The notes beneath the pieces were generated by a model. The model saw only the letters and a program-made list of their open reading frames with translations, ran no database searches and was not told the origin of the DNA. DNA of 33,310 bases from JBFLYC01 sp040756735 (GTDB lineage: Bacteria > Bacillota > DSM-16504 > Desulfitibacterales > Desulfitibacteraceae): the NCBI GenBank assembly GCA_040756735.1, contig JBFLYC010000036.1:1-33310 (forward strand), in the 5' to 3' direction. Each line of letters starts with the position of its first letter. The stretch's first letter is position 1. The translations under genes were made by a program, and so were the position numbers. Of the stretch, positions 8,457-17,003 are shown piece after piece.

Positions 8457-9541
8457 TTTCTTCCCCTCAATTTTTTCTTGATAGCAATAACTTTTCTAAT
8501 GCCCTTGCTGTAAAGAGGTTCACCCCAGTTCCATAGTTTATAATACACCGGAGCATAAACAAGGTCGTATTCTCCTACAAACTCTGTGAAAACAGCATTA
8601 AACCCCTTCTTAAATTTATAGAGACCATAAATGGGATTATCTTCTGACAAGTCACCGGGGACCCCCCTGAAGTCATACATGGTACAACCCAGGCTTTTTG
8701 CCCATTTAATCATTGTCCATTGGAGCAGGTAATTAGGCATTTTATCTCTGTGTCGATTTGCAGAAGCACCGTATATATACCAGGCTTTGTCTCCAATGGT
8801 AAAAGCCAGGGTTCCGGCTATGGGTTCACCCTCATAATAGGCCATAAATAGTTTGGCCAGGTTATTTTCCACCAACTGCTCCCACATTATCTCAAAGTAT
8901 CTGTATGAGCGTATTAAAAACTTGTCTCGCTCCGCGGTAACTACAAGAATACTATAAAAGTCCCTTAGGTCATTTTTCACGCAATCCTCTTTGATAACAA
9001 CACCTTTACGCTCAGCAAGACGGATGTTATAGCGCGTCTTATGGTGAAATTTGCTCATTATTTCATCTTCACCGGAATTAATATCCAGACGCATGACAAA
9101 TTTAGGCTGCAAGCCCTCAAATTTGCCCCCTCTTTCTGCAGAAACAAAACCAGCTTTTTTTAACAGTCCTTTGAAGTCTTCATTAGCTACAGGGACATCA
9201 GGGTCAATTTTTAAAAAGATAACCTGCTCCTTTTTGGCTAACTCTTGGACATGCTTTAAAAGAAACAAAAACAATTCATGGTCCTGCAGATCCAGTACAG
9301 GCCCCCTGGGAGCATAGAAAATACCTTTCTTGATAACAGGAATATCCCTTTTTAAAAGACCTATGGCTGCAACTATCCTGTCATTATCTTCAATGACCAA
9401 CCTAAAAGGTTTCCAACCAGTAAGGCCTTTAACTTGACCCCATTCAAAGGACTGCAAAACATGCCCTTTTTCAGAACCGGCGATAAATTTATCAAACCTA
9501 TCTTTTTCCTCTTCATTTATTAATCTGGCTGTCCAGTTCAC
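8453..9541 (-). CDS. FemAB-family aminoacyltransferase (peptidoglycan bridge type)
   Basis: FemABX proteins transfer an amino acid from aminoacyl-tRNA to the peptide stem of lipid II or related acceptors. This 362-residue protein has the double-GNAT layout: N-terminal half with SFEWGQVKG and a PRGPVLDLQD-type segment, then MSKFHHKTRYNIRLAERKGV, and a C-terminal GNAT half with AGTLAFTIGDKAWYIYGAS and MYDFRGVPGD, then the typical GLYKFKKGFN ending. The start is GTG at 9541 with GGAGGT five bases upstream. It is first in the operon with the racemase-like gene, sppA and the Yip1 gene. The amino acid added cannot be told from sequence. The palindromic element at 9587-9728 lies just upstream. Confidence 0.9.
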   Translation of the reverse strand: MNWTARLINEEEKDRFDKFIAGSEKGHVLQSFEWGQVKGLTGWKPFRLVIEDNDRIVAAIGLLKRDIPVIKKGIFYAPRGPVLDLQDHELFLFLLKHVQELAKKEQVIFLKIDPDVPVANEDFKGLLKKAGFVSAERGGKFEGLQPKFVMRLDINSGEDEIMSKFHHKTRYNIRLAERKGVVIKEDCVKNDLRDFYSILVVTAERDKFLIRSYRYFEIMWEQLVENNLAKLFMAYYEGEPIAGTLAFTIGDKAWYIYGASANRHRDKMPNYLLQWTMIKWAKSLGCTMYDFRGVPGDLSEDNPIYGLYKFKKGFNAVFTEFVGEYDLVYAPVYYKLWNWGEPLYSKGIRKVIAIKKKLRGRK

Positions 9542-9586
9542 AATATACCTCCATAATCGGTCGTTCTGTGGTCAGTAGTCAGCAGT

Positions 9587-9728
9587 ACTACAGCGAAATG
9601 TAGCAATTTAGCGGAGCCATGGGGACGGTTCGAGCGTCACCGTAGCGCAGCGAAGGTCCGAAGGGAAGACGATGGAACCGTACCCGTGGCGTAGCGATGT
9701 AACGAAACGAGTAATATTTCGCTGTAGT
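9587..9728 (-). mobile_element. Palindromic miniature element, copy A
   Basis: A 142-bp non-coding element with perfect 13-bp terminal inverted repeats (ACTACAGCGAAAT at 9587-9599; complement at 9716-9728). A second nested inverted repeat is CCATGGGGACGGTTC at 9617-9631 against 9675-9689, with two mismatches here. It is the reverse complement of copy B (26654-26794) at nearly the same length. No open reading frame of note is inside. Short heptads (GTCAGTA, GTCAGCA) flank its left end and AGTCAGA its right. With FemAB on one side and pyrG on the other, it fills most of the 306-base gap 9542-9847; the rest shows nothing clear. Confidence 0.75.
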
Positions 9729-9847
9729 GGTAGTCAGAAGTTAAATGACTTCTATATATGTAACATACCCAAAATAGTTGAATTAAAAACCAGCACACCC
9801 TTTACAATTACAGCTTATTACCGTCATTTATAGAAAAATAATACCTG

Positions 9848-11461
9848 TTAACAGCTGTCTAATTTCTTCTTCAGCACTGCTCCCACAAAATCTCTAAAAA
9901 GTGGATGCGGTCTATTTGGGCGGGATTTGAATTCCGGGTGAAACTGGGTAGCAACAAACCAGGGGTGGTCCACCAGCTCAATAATCTCTACCAGCCTGTC
10001 ATCGGGAGAAACCCCACTGACTATCATGCCATTTGCAGCGCAGTCTCTTCTATACACATTGTTGAACTCGTAGCGATGCCTGTGCCTTTCATAAATCAGT
10101 TCATCTTGATATGCATCCCATGCTTTGCTCCCTTCTAAAAGCTTGCATGGGTAAATGCCTAAACGCATGGTTCCACCTTTATCTTCTATTTCCTTTTGCT
10201 CAGGAAGAATGTCTATTACAGGATGATCGGTCTCTGGCGCAAACTCTGAGCTGTTTGCACGAGAATAACCCAGAACATTCCTTGCAAATTCTACCACAGA
10301 AAGCTGCATCCCCAGGCAGATGCCAAGCATTGGTATTTTGTTTTCCCTGGCATACTTGATCGCCTTGATTTTACCTTCGATACCCCTGTCACCAAAACCT
10401 CCTGGAATCAGTATCCCATCTGCTCCTTGCAGAACTGCCTGCACATCATATCTTTCCAGATCACCTGCATAGACCCATTGGATATCCACCTTGGACATAT
10501 GGTGAATTCCTGCATGGCACAAGGCCTCGGCCACGCTTAAGTATGCATCTCGCAGTTTTACGTACTTGCCTACCAGGGCAATTTTTACCCAGTGGTGTGG
10601 GTTTTTCACCTTGTTTACTAATTCTATCCATTCACCCATTTCTGCCAGTCCGCAGGAAAGCTGCAGGCGTTCCACCACAATGTCATCAAGCCCTTGCTGC
10701 TTAAGCATTAAAGGCACTTCATAAATAGTTTCGGCATCAACAGCTTGAATAACAGCTTCAGGGGAAACATCACAAAAGAGAGCTATTTTGTCTTCCATCT
10801 CCTTAGACAGAGGATTAACTGAGCGGCAAACAATCACATCTGGTTGAATACCTATGCTCCTGAGTTCCTTTACACTGTGCTGGGTAGGCTTGGTCTTTGC
10901 CTCACGAGCAGCCTCTAAAAAGGGTACCAGGGTCACATGCACATACATGACATTATCCCGGCCCACTTCACTCCTCATCTGACGGATGGCTTCCAAAAAA
11001 GGCAGAGATTCTATGTCACCTACAGTTCCGCCTATCTCAGTTATTACTACATCAACATTGTCTCGTTCCTTGGCAACCCTTAAAATCCTATCTTTGATCT
11101 CGTTGGTAATGTGGGGAATAACCTGAACAGTACCTCCTAAATAATCTCCCCGACGCTCCTTATTAATCACCGACCAGTATATTTTACCTGTAGTAATATT
11201 GCTGTTTTTACTCAAATTAACATCAACAAACCGTTCATAATGGCCCAGGTCCAGGTCTGCCTCACCGCCGTCGTCAGTAACGAAAACTTCTCCGTGCTGG
11301 TAGGGGCTCATTGTGCCCGGGTCAACATTGATATAAGGGTCAAACTTCTGCATGGCTACCTGGAGTCCCCTGCTCTTCAGAAGTCTTCCCAGGGAAGATG
11401 CTGTAATTCCCTTACCCAAAGATGAAGTTACTCCCCCTGTTACAAAAATAAATTTGGTCAT
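9848..11461 (-). CDS. pyrG: CTP synthase
   Basis: Makes CTP from UTP, ATP and glutamine (last step of pyrimidine nucleotide synthesis), in the cytosol. The 537-residue product shows the synthase domain (FVTGGVTSSLGKG at residues 5-17; DPYINVDPGTM; EIGGTVGDIESLPF) and the C-terminal class I glutamine amidotransferase with the nucleophile Cys in GICLGMQ and the His-Glu pair in QFHPEF. The frame is open 33 bases further, but ATG at 11461 with AGGAGGGG four bases upstream gives the family N-terminus. That binding site overlaps the last codons of argS upstream, so the two genes form an operon. Clostridia often place pyrG near the fba and spo0F block. Confidence 0.97.
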   Translation of the reverse strand: MTKFIFVTGGVTSSLGKGITASSLGRLLKSRGLQVAMQKFDPYINVDPGTMSPYQHGEVFVTDDGGEADLDLGHYERFVDVNLSKNSNITTGKIYWSVINKERRGDYLGGTVQVIPHITNEIKDRILRVAKERDNVDVVITEIGGTVGDIESLPFLEAIRQMRSEVGRDNVMYVHVTLVPFLEAAREAKTKPTQHSVKELRSIGIQPDVIVCRSVNPLSKEMEDKIALFCDVSPEAVIQAVDAETIYEVPLMLKQQGLDDIVVERLQLSCGLAEMGEWIELVNKVKNPHHWVKIALVGKYVKLRDAYLSVAEALCHAGIHHMSKVDIQWVYAGDLERYDVQAVLQGADGILIPGGFGDRGIEGKIKAIKYARENKIPMLGICLGMQLSVVEFARNVLGYSRANSSEFAPETDHPVIDILPEQKEIEDKGGTMRLGIYPCKLLEGSKAWDAYQDELIYERHRHRYEFNNVYRRDCAANGMIVSGVSPDDRLVEIIELVDHPWFVATQFHPEFKSRPNRPHPLFRDFVGAVLKKKLDSC

Positions 11462-11471
11462 AATTCCCCTC

Positions 11472-13154
11472 CTACATTCTTTCAGGCGCTGCAATGCCGA
11501 TTATGGTTAAAACATTCCGCAAGCATATTCTTACTGCATTTACAAGAGCCAGTCTGGCCTGTTCAAGGTCCCTGTCGGGATTTAAGACCCTGCACTGGGT
11601 ATAAAAACTATGGAAACTGCCGGCTAATTCATGGGCATACTTGGGCAGTCTGTGGGGCTCTAATGCCATCGCAGCGCCGACTATTAAGCCGGGCAAATCG
11701 GCAATTTTGCGGGTCAGCTCAATTTCAACTTCTTCTTTCAGGAGCGACAAATCAAGTTTTTCTACAGGAACCATGCTGATGCCATTTTCTTCAGCCTGCC
11801 GCAGAATGCTGCAGATACGAGCATGGGCATACTGCACATAATATACAGGATTTTCTTGTGACTGGGATTTCGCCAGGTCGAGATCGAAGTCCAAGTGGCT
11901 GTCAGCGCTGCGCATCACAAAAAAATACCTGGCTGCATCTTTGCCAACCTCTTCAACGAGTTCCTGCAAAGTTATATACCTGCCTGTCCTTTTGGACATC
12001 CTGACTATTTCCCCACTCCTGAACAGCCTTACCAACTGCATGATAATCACATGGAGTTGATCTGGGTTGTACCCCAGGGCTTCCATGGAACCTTTCATCC
12101 TGTTCACATGACCGTGATGGTCAGCTCCCCATATATTGATTACCCATTCAAAACCTCTTGCAAATTTATTTTTGTGATAGGCTATATCTGCAGCAAAGTA
12201 AGTAGGAATACCGTTAGAGCGCACCAAAACCTCATCCTTTTCATCCCCAAAACGAGTGCTTTCAAACCACAAGGCTCCCTCTTTCTCATAAATATAACCT
12301 TTTTCTTTAAGTTCCTCTATTACTTTTTCAATCATGCCTGAATCATGGAGGGACTGCTCACTAAACCAGACATCATAATTAACTCCGAAATGGGCTAATA
12401 CTTCCCTGATATGACCTAGCTTCTCTTCCAGGGCAAACTCGATTAACCGCTCTTTGCGCAGTTCTCTGCTTGTATCTACATACTTTTTGCCATATTTCCC
12501 TATAAATCTTTTAACGGTATCCTTTAAATCTTCCCCATGATAACCTTCTTCCGGAAATGGCAAATTAATGCCGAAAGCTTCAAGGTAAATAACTTCCAGG
12601 GATTTACCAAGATTATCTATCTGATTGCCGGTATCATTAATATAATATTCTTTGCTTACATCATAGCCAGCTGCCTTTAAAAGATTGGCGATTGAATCCC
12701 CAAGGGCTGCGCCTCTGGCATTGCCCATATGTAAAAGTCCTGTAGGATTAGCGCTTACAAACTCGACCTGAACCTTCTTGCCTCCTCCAAAACTGGTATT
12801 GCCATAATCCTTGTCCATTTTCAAAGCCCAGGACAGCGCCTGATAAAACCATGCTTTATCCAGGTAAAAATTGATGAACCCTGGGCCGGCAATCTCTATC
12901 TTTTCAATCCAGGTATCTCCTGGATTTAAGTATTCTATCAGAATTTCAGCAATCTGCCTGGGAGCCTTTTTAGCCTCCTTGGCCAAAAGGAAGGCCAGGT
13001 TGGTAGCAAAATCCCCATGAGTCTTTTCCCTAGGAACTTCAACCACAAAAGCTGGCGCCTCTCTAAAACTAAGCTTATTATCCTTCCTTGCTTTTACCAA
13101 AGCTTTTTGCAGCTCATCATGTATTTTGTTAACTGCCTGCTGCACAATATCCAA
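11472..13154 (-). CDS. argS: Arginyl-tRNA synthetase
   Basis: Class I aminoacyl-tRNA synthetase charging tRNA-Arg. The N-terminal Add1 domain is followed by SANPTGLLHMGNARG, which carries the HIGH-type motif (HMGN), and VRMSKRTGRYITL, which supplies the KMSKS-type loop (RMSKR). The C-terminal DALR anticodon-binding domain is present with the usual M ending (ERM). The frame is open to 13235, but those residues are hydrophobic and not family-like; TTG at 13154 lies six bases after AAGAGGTG and gives about 560 residues, the normal length. The stop overlaps the pyrG ribosome binding site. I see no T-box leader upstream; a perfect TATAAT box lies at 13289-13294. Confidence 0.95.
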   Translation of the reverse strand: MDIVQQAVNKIHDELQKALVKARKDNKLSFREAPAFVVEVPREKTHGDFATNLAFLLAKEAKKAPRQIAEILIEYLNPGDTWIEKIEIAGPGFINFYLDKAWFYQALSWALKMDKDYGNTSFGGGKKVQVEFVSANPTGLLHMGNARGAALGDSIANLLKAAGYDVSKEYYINDTGNQIDNLGKSLEVIYLEAFGINLPFPEEGYHGEDLKDTVKRFIGKYGKKYVDTSRELRKERLIEFALEEKLGHIREVLAHFGVNYDVWFSEQSLHDSGMIEKVIEELKEKGYIYEKEGALWFESTRFGDEKDEVLVRSNGIPTYFAADIAYHKNKFARGFEWVINIWGADHHGHVNRMKGSMEALGYNPDQLHVIIMQLVRLFRSGEIVRMSKRTGRYITLQELVEEVGKDAARYFFVMRSADSHLDFDLDLAKSQSQENPVYYVQYAHARICSILRQAEENGISMVPVEKLDLSLLKEEVEIELTRKIADLPGLIVGAAMALEPHRLPKYAHELAGSFHSFYTQCRVLNPDRDLEQARLALVNAVRICLRNVLTIIGIAAPERM

Positions 13155-13288
13155 AATAAGCACCTCTTTTCCTTGTATAAAGTTAATGTAAGGCATATTC
13201 CATGCAATACATGTTAAGACAATAATCACATTCATAATTTAGGTTAATACTAGTTTAACTTCATGTCAACTTATTACTCCATTGTTTT

Positions 13289-13310
13289 ATTATACCTCAT
13301 ATTTTGTCAA
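13289..13310 (-). promoter_or_regulatory. Possible argS promoter
   Basis: On the minus strand a perfect TTGACA (13305-13310) and a perfect TATAAT (13289-13294) occur, but only 10 bases apart, too close to work together as one sigma-A promoter. The TATAAT box, with a weaker -35 further upstream, is the more likely element. It sits about 135 bases upstream of the argS start. Confidence 0.3.
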
Positions 13311-13358
13311 AATAGATAATTGAAAAAATCTCTCCCAATAATTTCTTAAGCACATAAG

Positions 13359-13383
13359 AAGACAGCGGGAACACCGCTGTCTT
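13359..13383 (-). terminator. Hairpin after the anti-sigma gene
   Basis: Perfect 10-bp stem AAGACAGCGG (13359-13368) and CCGCTGTCTT (13374-13383), 5-base loop. It lies about 20 bases past the anti-sigma stop on the minus strand. The T-tract after it is weak (TCTTATG), so it may act as a terminator with poor efficiency or only as a 3'-end stabiliser. Confidence 0.55.
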
Positions 13384-13404
13384 GATAGTATTAATCTTTT
13401 GCAC

Positions 13405-15192
13405 TTAATATGCTGTAACTGTCTTCGGTAGGGAACCTATCCAAAGGTTCTTTTGAGTACTGCCCTGAACTGGCTGTTCCAGCAGCAGTTCTCTTGAATC
13501 TCTGGACCACTCTATTGTTGTCTCCATCATCAAACTGCCCATGGGTGGAATTTGCATTAATTCCAATCTGCCGGATGCTGACCTCCAGATCAGGATATGA
13601 AAAGCTCCCTGTGCATCGTTGAAGGCAATTTTTTGGCCATCTGGGGACCATGAAAGAACTTTACCCCCGCCCTTGCCTGTCAGTCTCTTTTCCCAATCGC
13701 TGCCGTCACTTCGGGCCAACCATATGCCCTGCTCCTCGCCATTTACATTTACTGCCAGCAGCTTTCCATCGGGCGACCAGGTGGGAACCATGTTGCCTGC
13801 CTTGATGGTCGGCGTTACACTCCTGGGTTTCTCGCCATTTAATGATACCACTGCTATTTCGCCTTTTAAGGCGCCTTTATCTTCCCAGGACTTGTAGTAG
13901 GCTATTTCAGAACCATCCGGCGACCAGGCCAAATTGGATTTGGCATCACTGGAATTGGTGATCCTGCGTGAATTACCCTGAAGGTCCACTACCATAATTT
14001 CCGTACCGCCATATCTTCCTGTCAGATAAGCAATTTCATTTTTGCTTGACCAGATAGGATTATAGGCCCATTTTGCACCGTCGCCCTTGGCGCCCTCTTC
14101 ATAGGGAGTAAGGTTAATAGCTTCTCCTTTATGTTCCAGCCAGAGGGTGCTCTTGCCATCTACCACCTTGCTGTAAAGGAGTTTCTCTTTATCGGGGGAC
14201 CATATGCCTACGGCATTATAAGTACCCAAGGATTTCTGCCCCTGACCGTCTGTTTGGCTTTCGAAAAGTTCAAATTTACCGTTATCCTCTATCATATAAC
14301 GCAGCTGCTGCCCGTTGGGGCTCCATGCAGCGCTGTTTACCTGCAGGCCAAACATGTTCAATGTTATCGTAGAAGTTGGATTGGCTGCGATAATGGGCTC
14401 GCTTGTAATGAAGGGCAGGCTATCCTGCTCCGGGTTAGGACCAGGAGCTGCATGCTGATTTTCCTGCCCGGCCTGCTTGCCGCTGCTGCCTTCACTGCCG
14501 CTGTTTGGCTGCTGTCCTTGGCCGCCCCCTGACCGGCTGTCTTCCTTAAGGGTATCGGATCTGCCATCAGCCATCCTTTGGTTGGTATTATCGGAAACAG
14601 GATTCTCCACGTCAAAACTGTTTTCACTGCCAGGAATATTATCTTTTGACACATCAGGTTGACCTTCGGCATCTCCTGTCTGTTTTACATTGTTTTCTGC
14701 AAGAAGTTCATGGTAGTCCTTTGGCACAATGCCAAAATAAATTCCATTCTCTGCCTTGGGGTCAAAGGCTATCTGGGCTACCTGGTTAAAACCTACATAG
14801 GACATAAAGGCAAACACAATACCTGCAGCTATGCCTACCCAGCGGCTTTTTAAAAGCGCCATTTTAAACCCACCTGCTGTCCTTTGAGCCGCTGTTTTTT
14901 GATCTGTTTCTTTTGCTATGCTGCGGCTGGAACCTAAATCAAGCACATGGTCTTCAGCAGCGCTTAGCTGGTATTTATCTAAATTAGCCATGACTTTTTT
15001 TGCAAAACCAGGAGGGGGCTCAACATGCTTAATGGTCTTGTCCAGAAGGTTGTGGAGGTTTCTTGCCTGGTCCATGTCAAGCTGGCAAGACTGACAAGCT
15101 GCCAAATGACCATATAAAGCAGATTCTTCATATGAAGACAACTCGCCGTCCAGATAAGTGTATAATACTTGCCTGCTATCTTGACATTTCAT
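13405..15192 (-). CDS. Membrane anti-sigma factor with extracytoplasmic propeller domain
   Basis: 595 residues in four parts. Residues 1-50 form a zinc anti-sigma (zf-HC2) domain with H29-x3-C33-x2-C36. One membrane helix lies at about 118-136. A Ser/Gly/Gln/Asn-rich low-complexity linker runs from about 165 to 255. The C-terminal 330 residues contain at least six WSPDG-like repeats (WSPNGQQ, WSPDKEK, WSPDGSE, WSPDGKL, WSPDGQK, WSRDSRE), a TolB/PD40-type beta-propeller predicted outside the cell. The gene overlaps the sigma gene by 17 bases, so the pair is translationally coupled and it should hold that sigma factor inactive. The propeller would be a sensor, ligand binder or scaffold (inference). 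Confidence 0.9.
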   Translation of the reverse strand: MKCQDSRQVLYTYLDGELSSYEESALYGHLAACQSCQLDMDQARNLHNLLDKTIKHVEPPPGFAKKVMANLDKYQLSAAEDHVLDLGSSRSIAKETDQKTAAQRTAGGFKMALLKSRWVGIAAGIVFAFMSYVGFNQVAQIAFDPKAENGIYFGIVPKDYHELLAENNVKQTGDAEGQPDVSKDNIPGSENSFDVENPVSDNTNQRMADGRSDTLKEDSRSGGGQGQQPNSGSEGSSGKQAGQENQHAAPGPNPEQDSLPFITSEPIIAANPTSTITLNMFGLQVNSAAWSPNGQQLRYMIEDNGKFELFESQTDGQGQKSLGTYNAVGIWSPDKEKLLYSKVVDGKSTLWLEHKGEAINLTPYEEGAKGDGAKWAYNPIWSSKNEIAYLTGRYGGTEIMVVDLQGNSRRITNSSDAKSNLAWSPDGSEIAYYKSWEDKGALKGEIAVVSLNGEKPRSVTPTIKAGNMVPTWSPDGKLLAVNVNGEEQGIWLARSDGSDWEKRLTGKGGGKVLSWSPDGQKIAFNDAQGAFHILIWRSASGRLELMQIPPMGSLMMETTIEWSRDSRELLLEQPVQGSTQKNLWIGSLPKTVTAY

Positions 15193-15766
15193 AACGCTCC
15201 CCCCCTTCTATTACTTTGCTTAATCGTTTTTGTAAAAGCATCTTTCCCCTGTATAACCTTGTTTCTATAGTAGTGACCGGTAGGTCTAAGATTTCTGAAA
15301 TCCTCTTGTATGAGAGTTCTTCCAGGTATTTTAACACCAGGGGAACTCTATATTTTTCCGGCAGTTCGGCTATGGCCTGCTGCACCAGTCTCTGTGTCTC
15401 CCTGGCAAGGGAATATTCCTCCGGATGAGTATCCCTTTGAGGCGCCAGGGGAGCAAATTCAATGACCTTATCAATGGAAACCTCCTGGGCCTTGGCCTTT
15501 TGGCTCCTGAGCCTGCTATAACAAACATTGGATGCCACTTTATACATCCATGGAAAAAAAGGTCTTCCCTTGTCATATTTATCAAGAACCTGGTAAATTT
15601 TGCTGAATACTTCCTGGGCCAGGTCCTGGGCATCCTCAGGGTTGTTGGTTAGTCTGTATGTAAGACTGTAGATCTGTTTTTCATATCTGGTTATTAACTC
15701 ACAAAAAGCGTTTTTATCTCCGTTTACAGTAAGATTCACTAAGGCTTCATCAGCTAACTTCTCCAC
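15176..15766 (-). CDS. ECF-type RNA polymerase sigma factor
   Basis: Alternative sigma-70 family factor with only regions 2 and 4. Region 2 shows YEKQIYSLTYRLTNNPEDAQDLAQEVF and RPFFPWMYKVASNV (about residues 28-90 in pieces); region 4 shows IAELPEKYRVPLVLKYLEELSYKRISEILDLP followed by TTIETRLYRGK, a helix-turn-helix. The length fits group IV (ECF). The frame opens at an ATG at 15790 with no ribosome binding site; GTG at 15766, nine bases past AAGGA, is preferred. It is followed, overlapping, by its likely anti-sigma. Such pairs are usually autoregulated from the promoter upstream (family knowledge); I could not assign that promoter with confidence in 15791-15942, which is otherwise empty apart from AT-rich sequence. 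Confidence 0.92.
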   Translation of the reverse strand: MEKLADEALVNLTVNGDKNAFCELITRYEKQIYSLTYRLTNNPEDAQDLAQEVFSKIYQVLDKYDKGRPFFPWMYKVASNVCYSRLRSQKAKAQEVSIDKVIEFAPLAPQRDTHPEEYSLARETQRLVQQAIAELPEKYRVPLVLKYLEELSYKRISEILDLPVTTIETRLYRGKMLLQKRLSKVIEGGERYEMSR

Positions 15767-15942
15767 ACATTCACATCCTTCTAGTCCCATGAAAAACAGA
15801 ACCAGTTAGTAGGTATTTTGATGTGCTCACTATATACTACCAAAGTACACACCAAAATCTTGCATTTTTTTTAACACTTTTTACAACATTTTTTTATTTG
15901 CTTTTATAATAATTTTTTTAAAAGCAATTTTTTGCCTCTAAT

Positions 15943-16797
15943 CTATTTAGCCTTGTCAATCAGTTGGTGAAGTTTTTCGGCATCTATATCCGGACTGCCG
16001 GCATTAATCCTGGGCAGTGACATTGGGTCGGTTTTGGAACTAATAAGCCCTGGTTTAATTGTAAAGATATAATTCATGCCAATATCCAGGCAAACCTTCT
16101 CAACTTCTGCATTCTTGGCCCCATAGGGAACTGAAAAAAAATCAACCCTGGTTTTTAACCCATCTTCCAATTCTCGTTTTGATTTTTCTAAATCGGTATA
16201 TATTCTCTCTATATATTCCTCTTGAGCCTCCGTCCTGTTTTCTGCAGCCAGATATGCCCTGGACACCAGCGCCGGTTGTTCTTCCCCATGGGCATTAATC
16301 TTTAGATAAACATGACTGTCATAAGTATGGGAATGAAAAGACATACCATGAGCAAGCATTTCCTGCATCTGTGCCCAATCTAATTTAGGTATTTGCCCTT
16401 TTTTTACTCCTATATGCCTTACAATCATAAATACAACTGCCGACATGTCTTTTTCTTTCAAGATAGGAAATGCATAATCATAAAAACTTTCATAGCCGTC
16501 ATCAAAGGTAAGGACAACTGCATTTGGGGGGACACTTTTTCTCCCCTCCAAAAATTCACGCAGGTCATCTATACTGATTACGTTGTAACCCCTTTGTTCC
16601 AGCATTTCAAGGTGTTGAGCAAACCTTTGGGGAGTAATGGTTACGCTGCTTTCCACTTCATCTATATGGTGATACATGAGCGCTGCCACTTTATCTTTAT
16701 AATAAATATTTTCCTGCCCGGAGCAGCCAATAAAAATTAATAGTATTAACAGAATAAGAGAACATAATAATATGTAATTACATGCACCTTTTTTCAT
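15943..16797 (-). CDS. Lipoprotein polysaccharide deacetylase (NodB domain)
   Basis: A 284-residue protein with a type II signal peptide (hydrophobic core then IFIGC lipobox, Cys near residue 25), so it should be anchored outside the membrane. The NodB-type carbohydrate esterase 4 domain shows the metal and catalytic motif TFDDGYESF and the HSHTYDSH metal-binding motif, plus a C-terminal VPYGAKN segment matching motif 3 (usually RPPYG). CE4 enzymes remove acetyl groups from N-acetylglucosamine or N-acetylmuramic residues of peptidoglycan or from other polysaccharides; the substrate cannot be told here. The ATG has TAGGAGTGA upstream. It is alone between the sigma pair and the divergent ligase operon. 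Confidence 0.9.
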   Translation of the reverse strand: MKKGACNYILLCSLILLILLIFIGCSGQENIYYKDKVAALMYHHIDEVESSVTITPQRFAQHLEMLEQRGYNVISIDDLREFLEGRKSVPPNAVVLTFDDGYESFYDYAFPILKEKDMSAVVFMIVRHIGVKKGQIPKLDWAQMQEMLAHGMSFHSHTYDSHVYLKINAHGEEQPALVSRAYLAAENRTEAQEEYIERIYTDLEKSKRELEDGLKTRVDFFSVPYGAKNAEVEKVCLDIGMNYIFTIKPGLISSKTDPMSLPRINAGSPDIDAEKLHQLIDKAK

Positions 16798-17003
16798 ATA
16801 CTCACTCCTAATATAGTTTTATTAATGTCAGGCATCCTACTTCCCATATCTAGATAGGGAGTGCACCCAAATATAGTCCATGCCTACATATTACCATTTA
16901 ATTATCTTTTGAGAAATTAAAAGTTTTTGGGAATTAAATCATTGATATTATGTGTTTAAGGAGTTACTATCGAAGTATACTTAGAAAACCGGAGGAACAC
17001 TCA

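Noticed and set aside
13155..13404. T-box leader for argS
   Set aside because: No specifier-loop or AGGGTGG-type antiterminator sequence is visible; only promoter-like boxes and the hairpin of the neighbouring gene.
15890..15935. Terminator after the deacetylase gene
   Set aside because: The stem TTGCTTTTA / TAAAAGCAA has its T-run on the plus-strand side, whereas both flanking genes are on the minus strand; it would not act on them.
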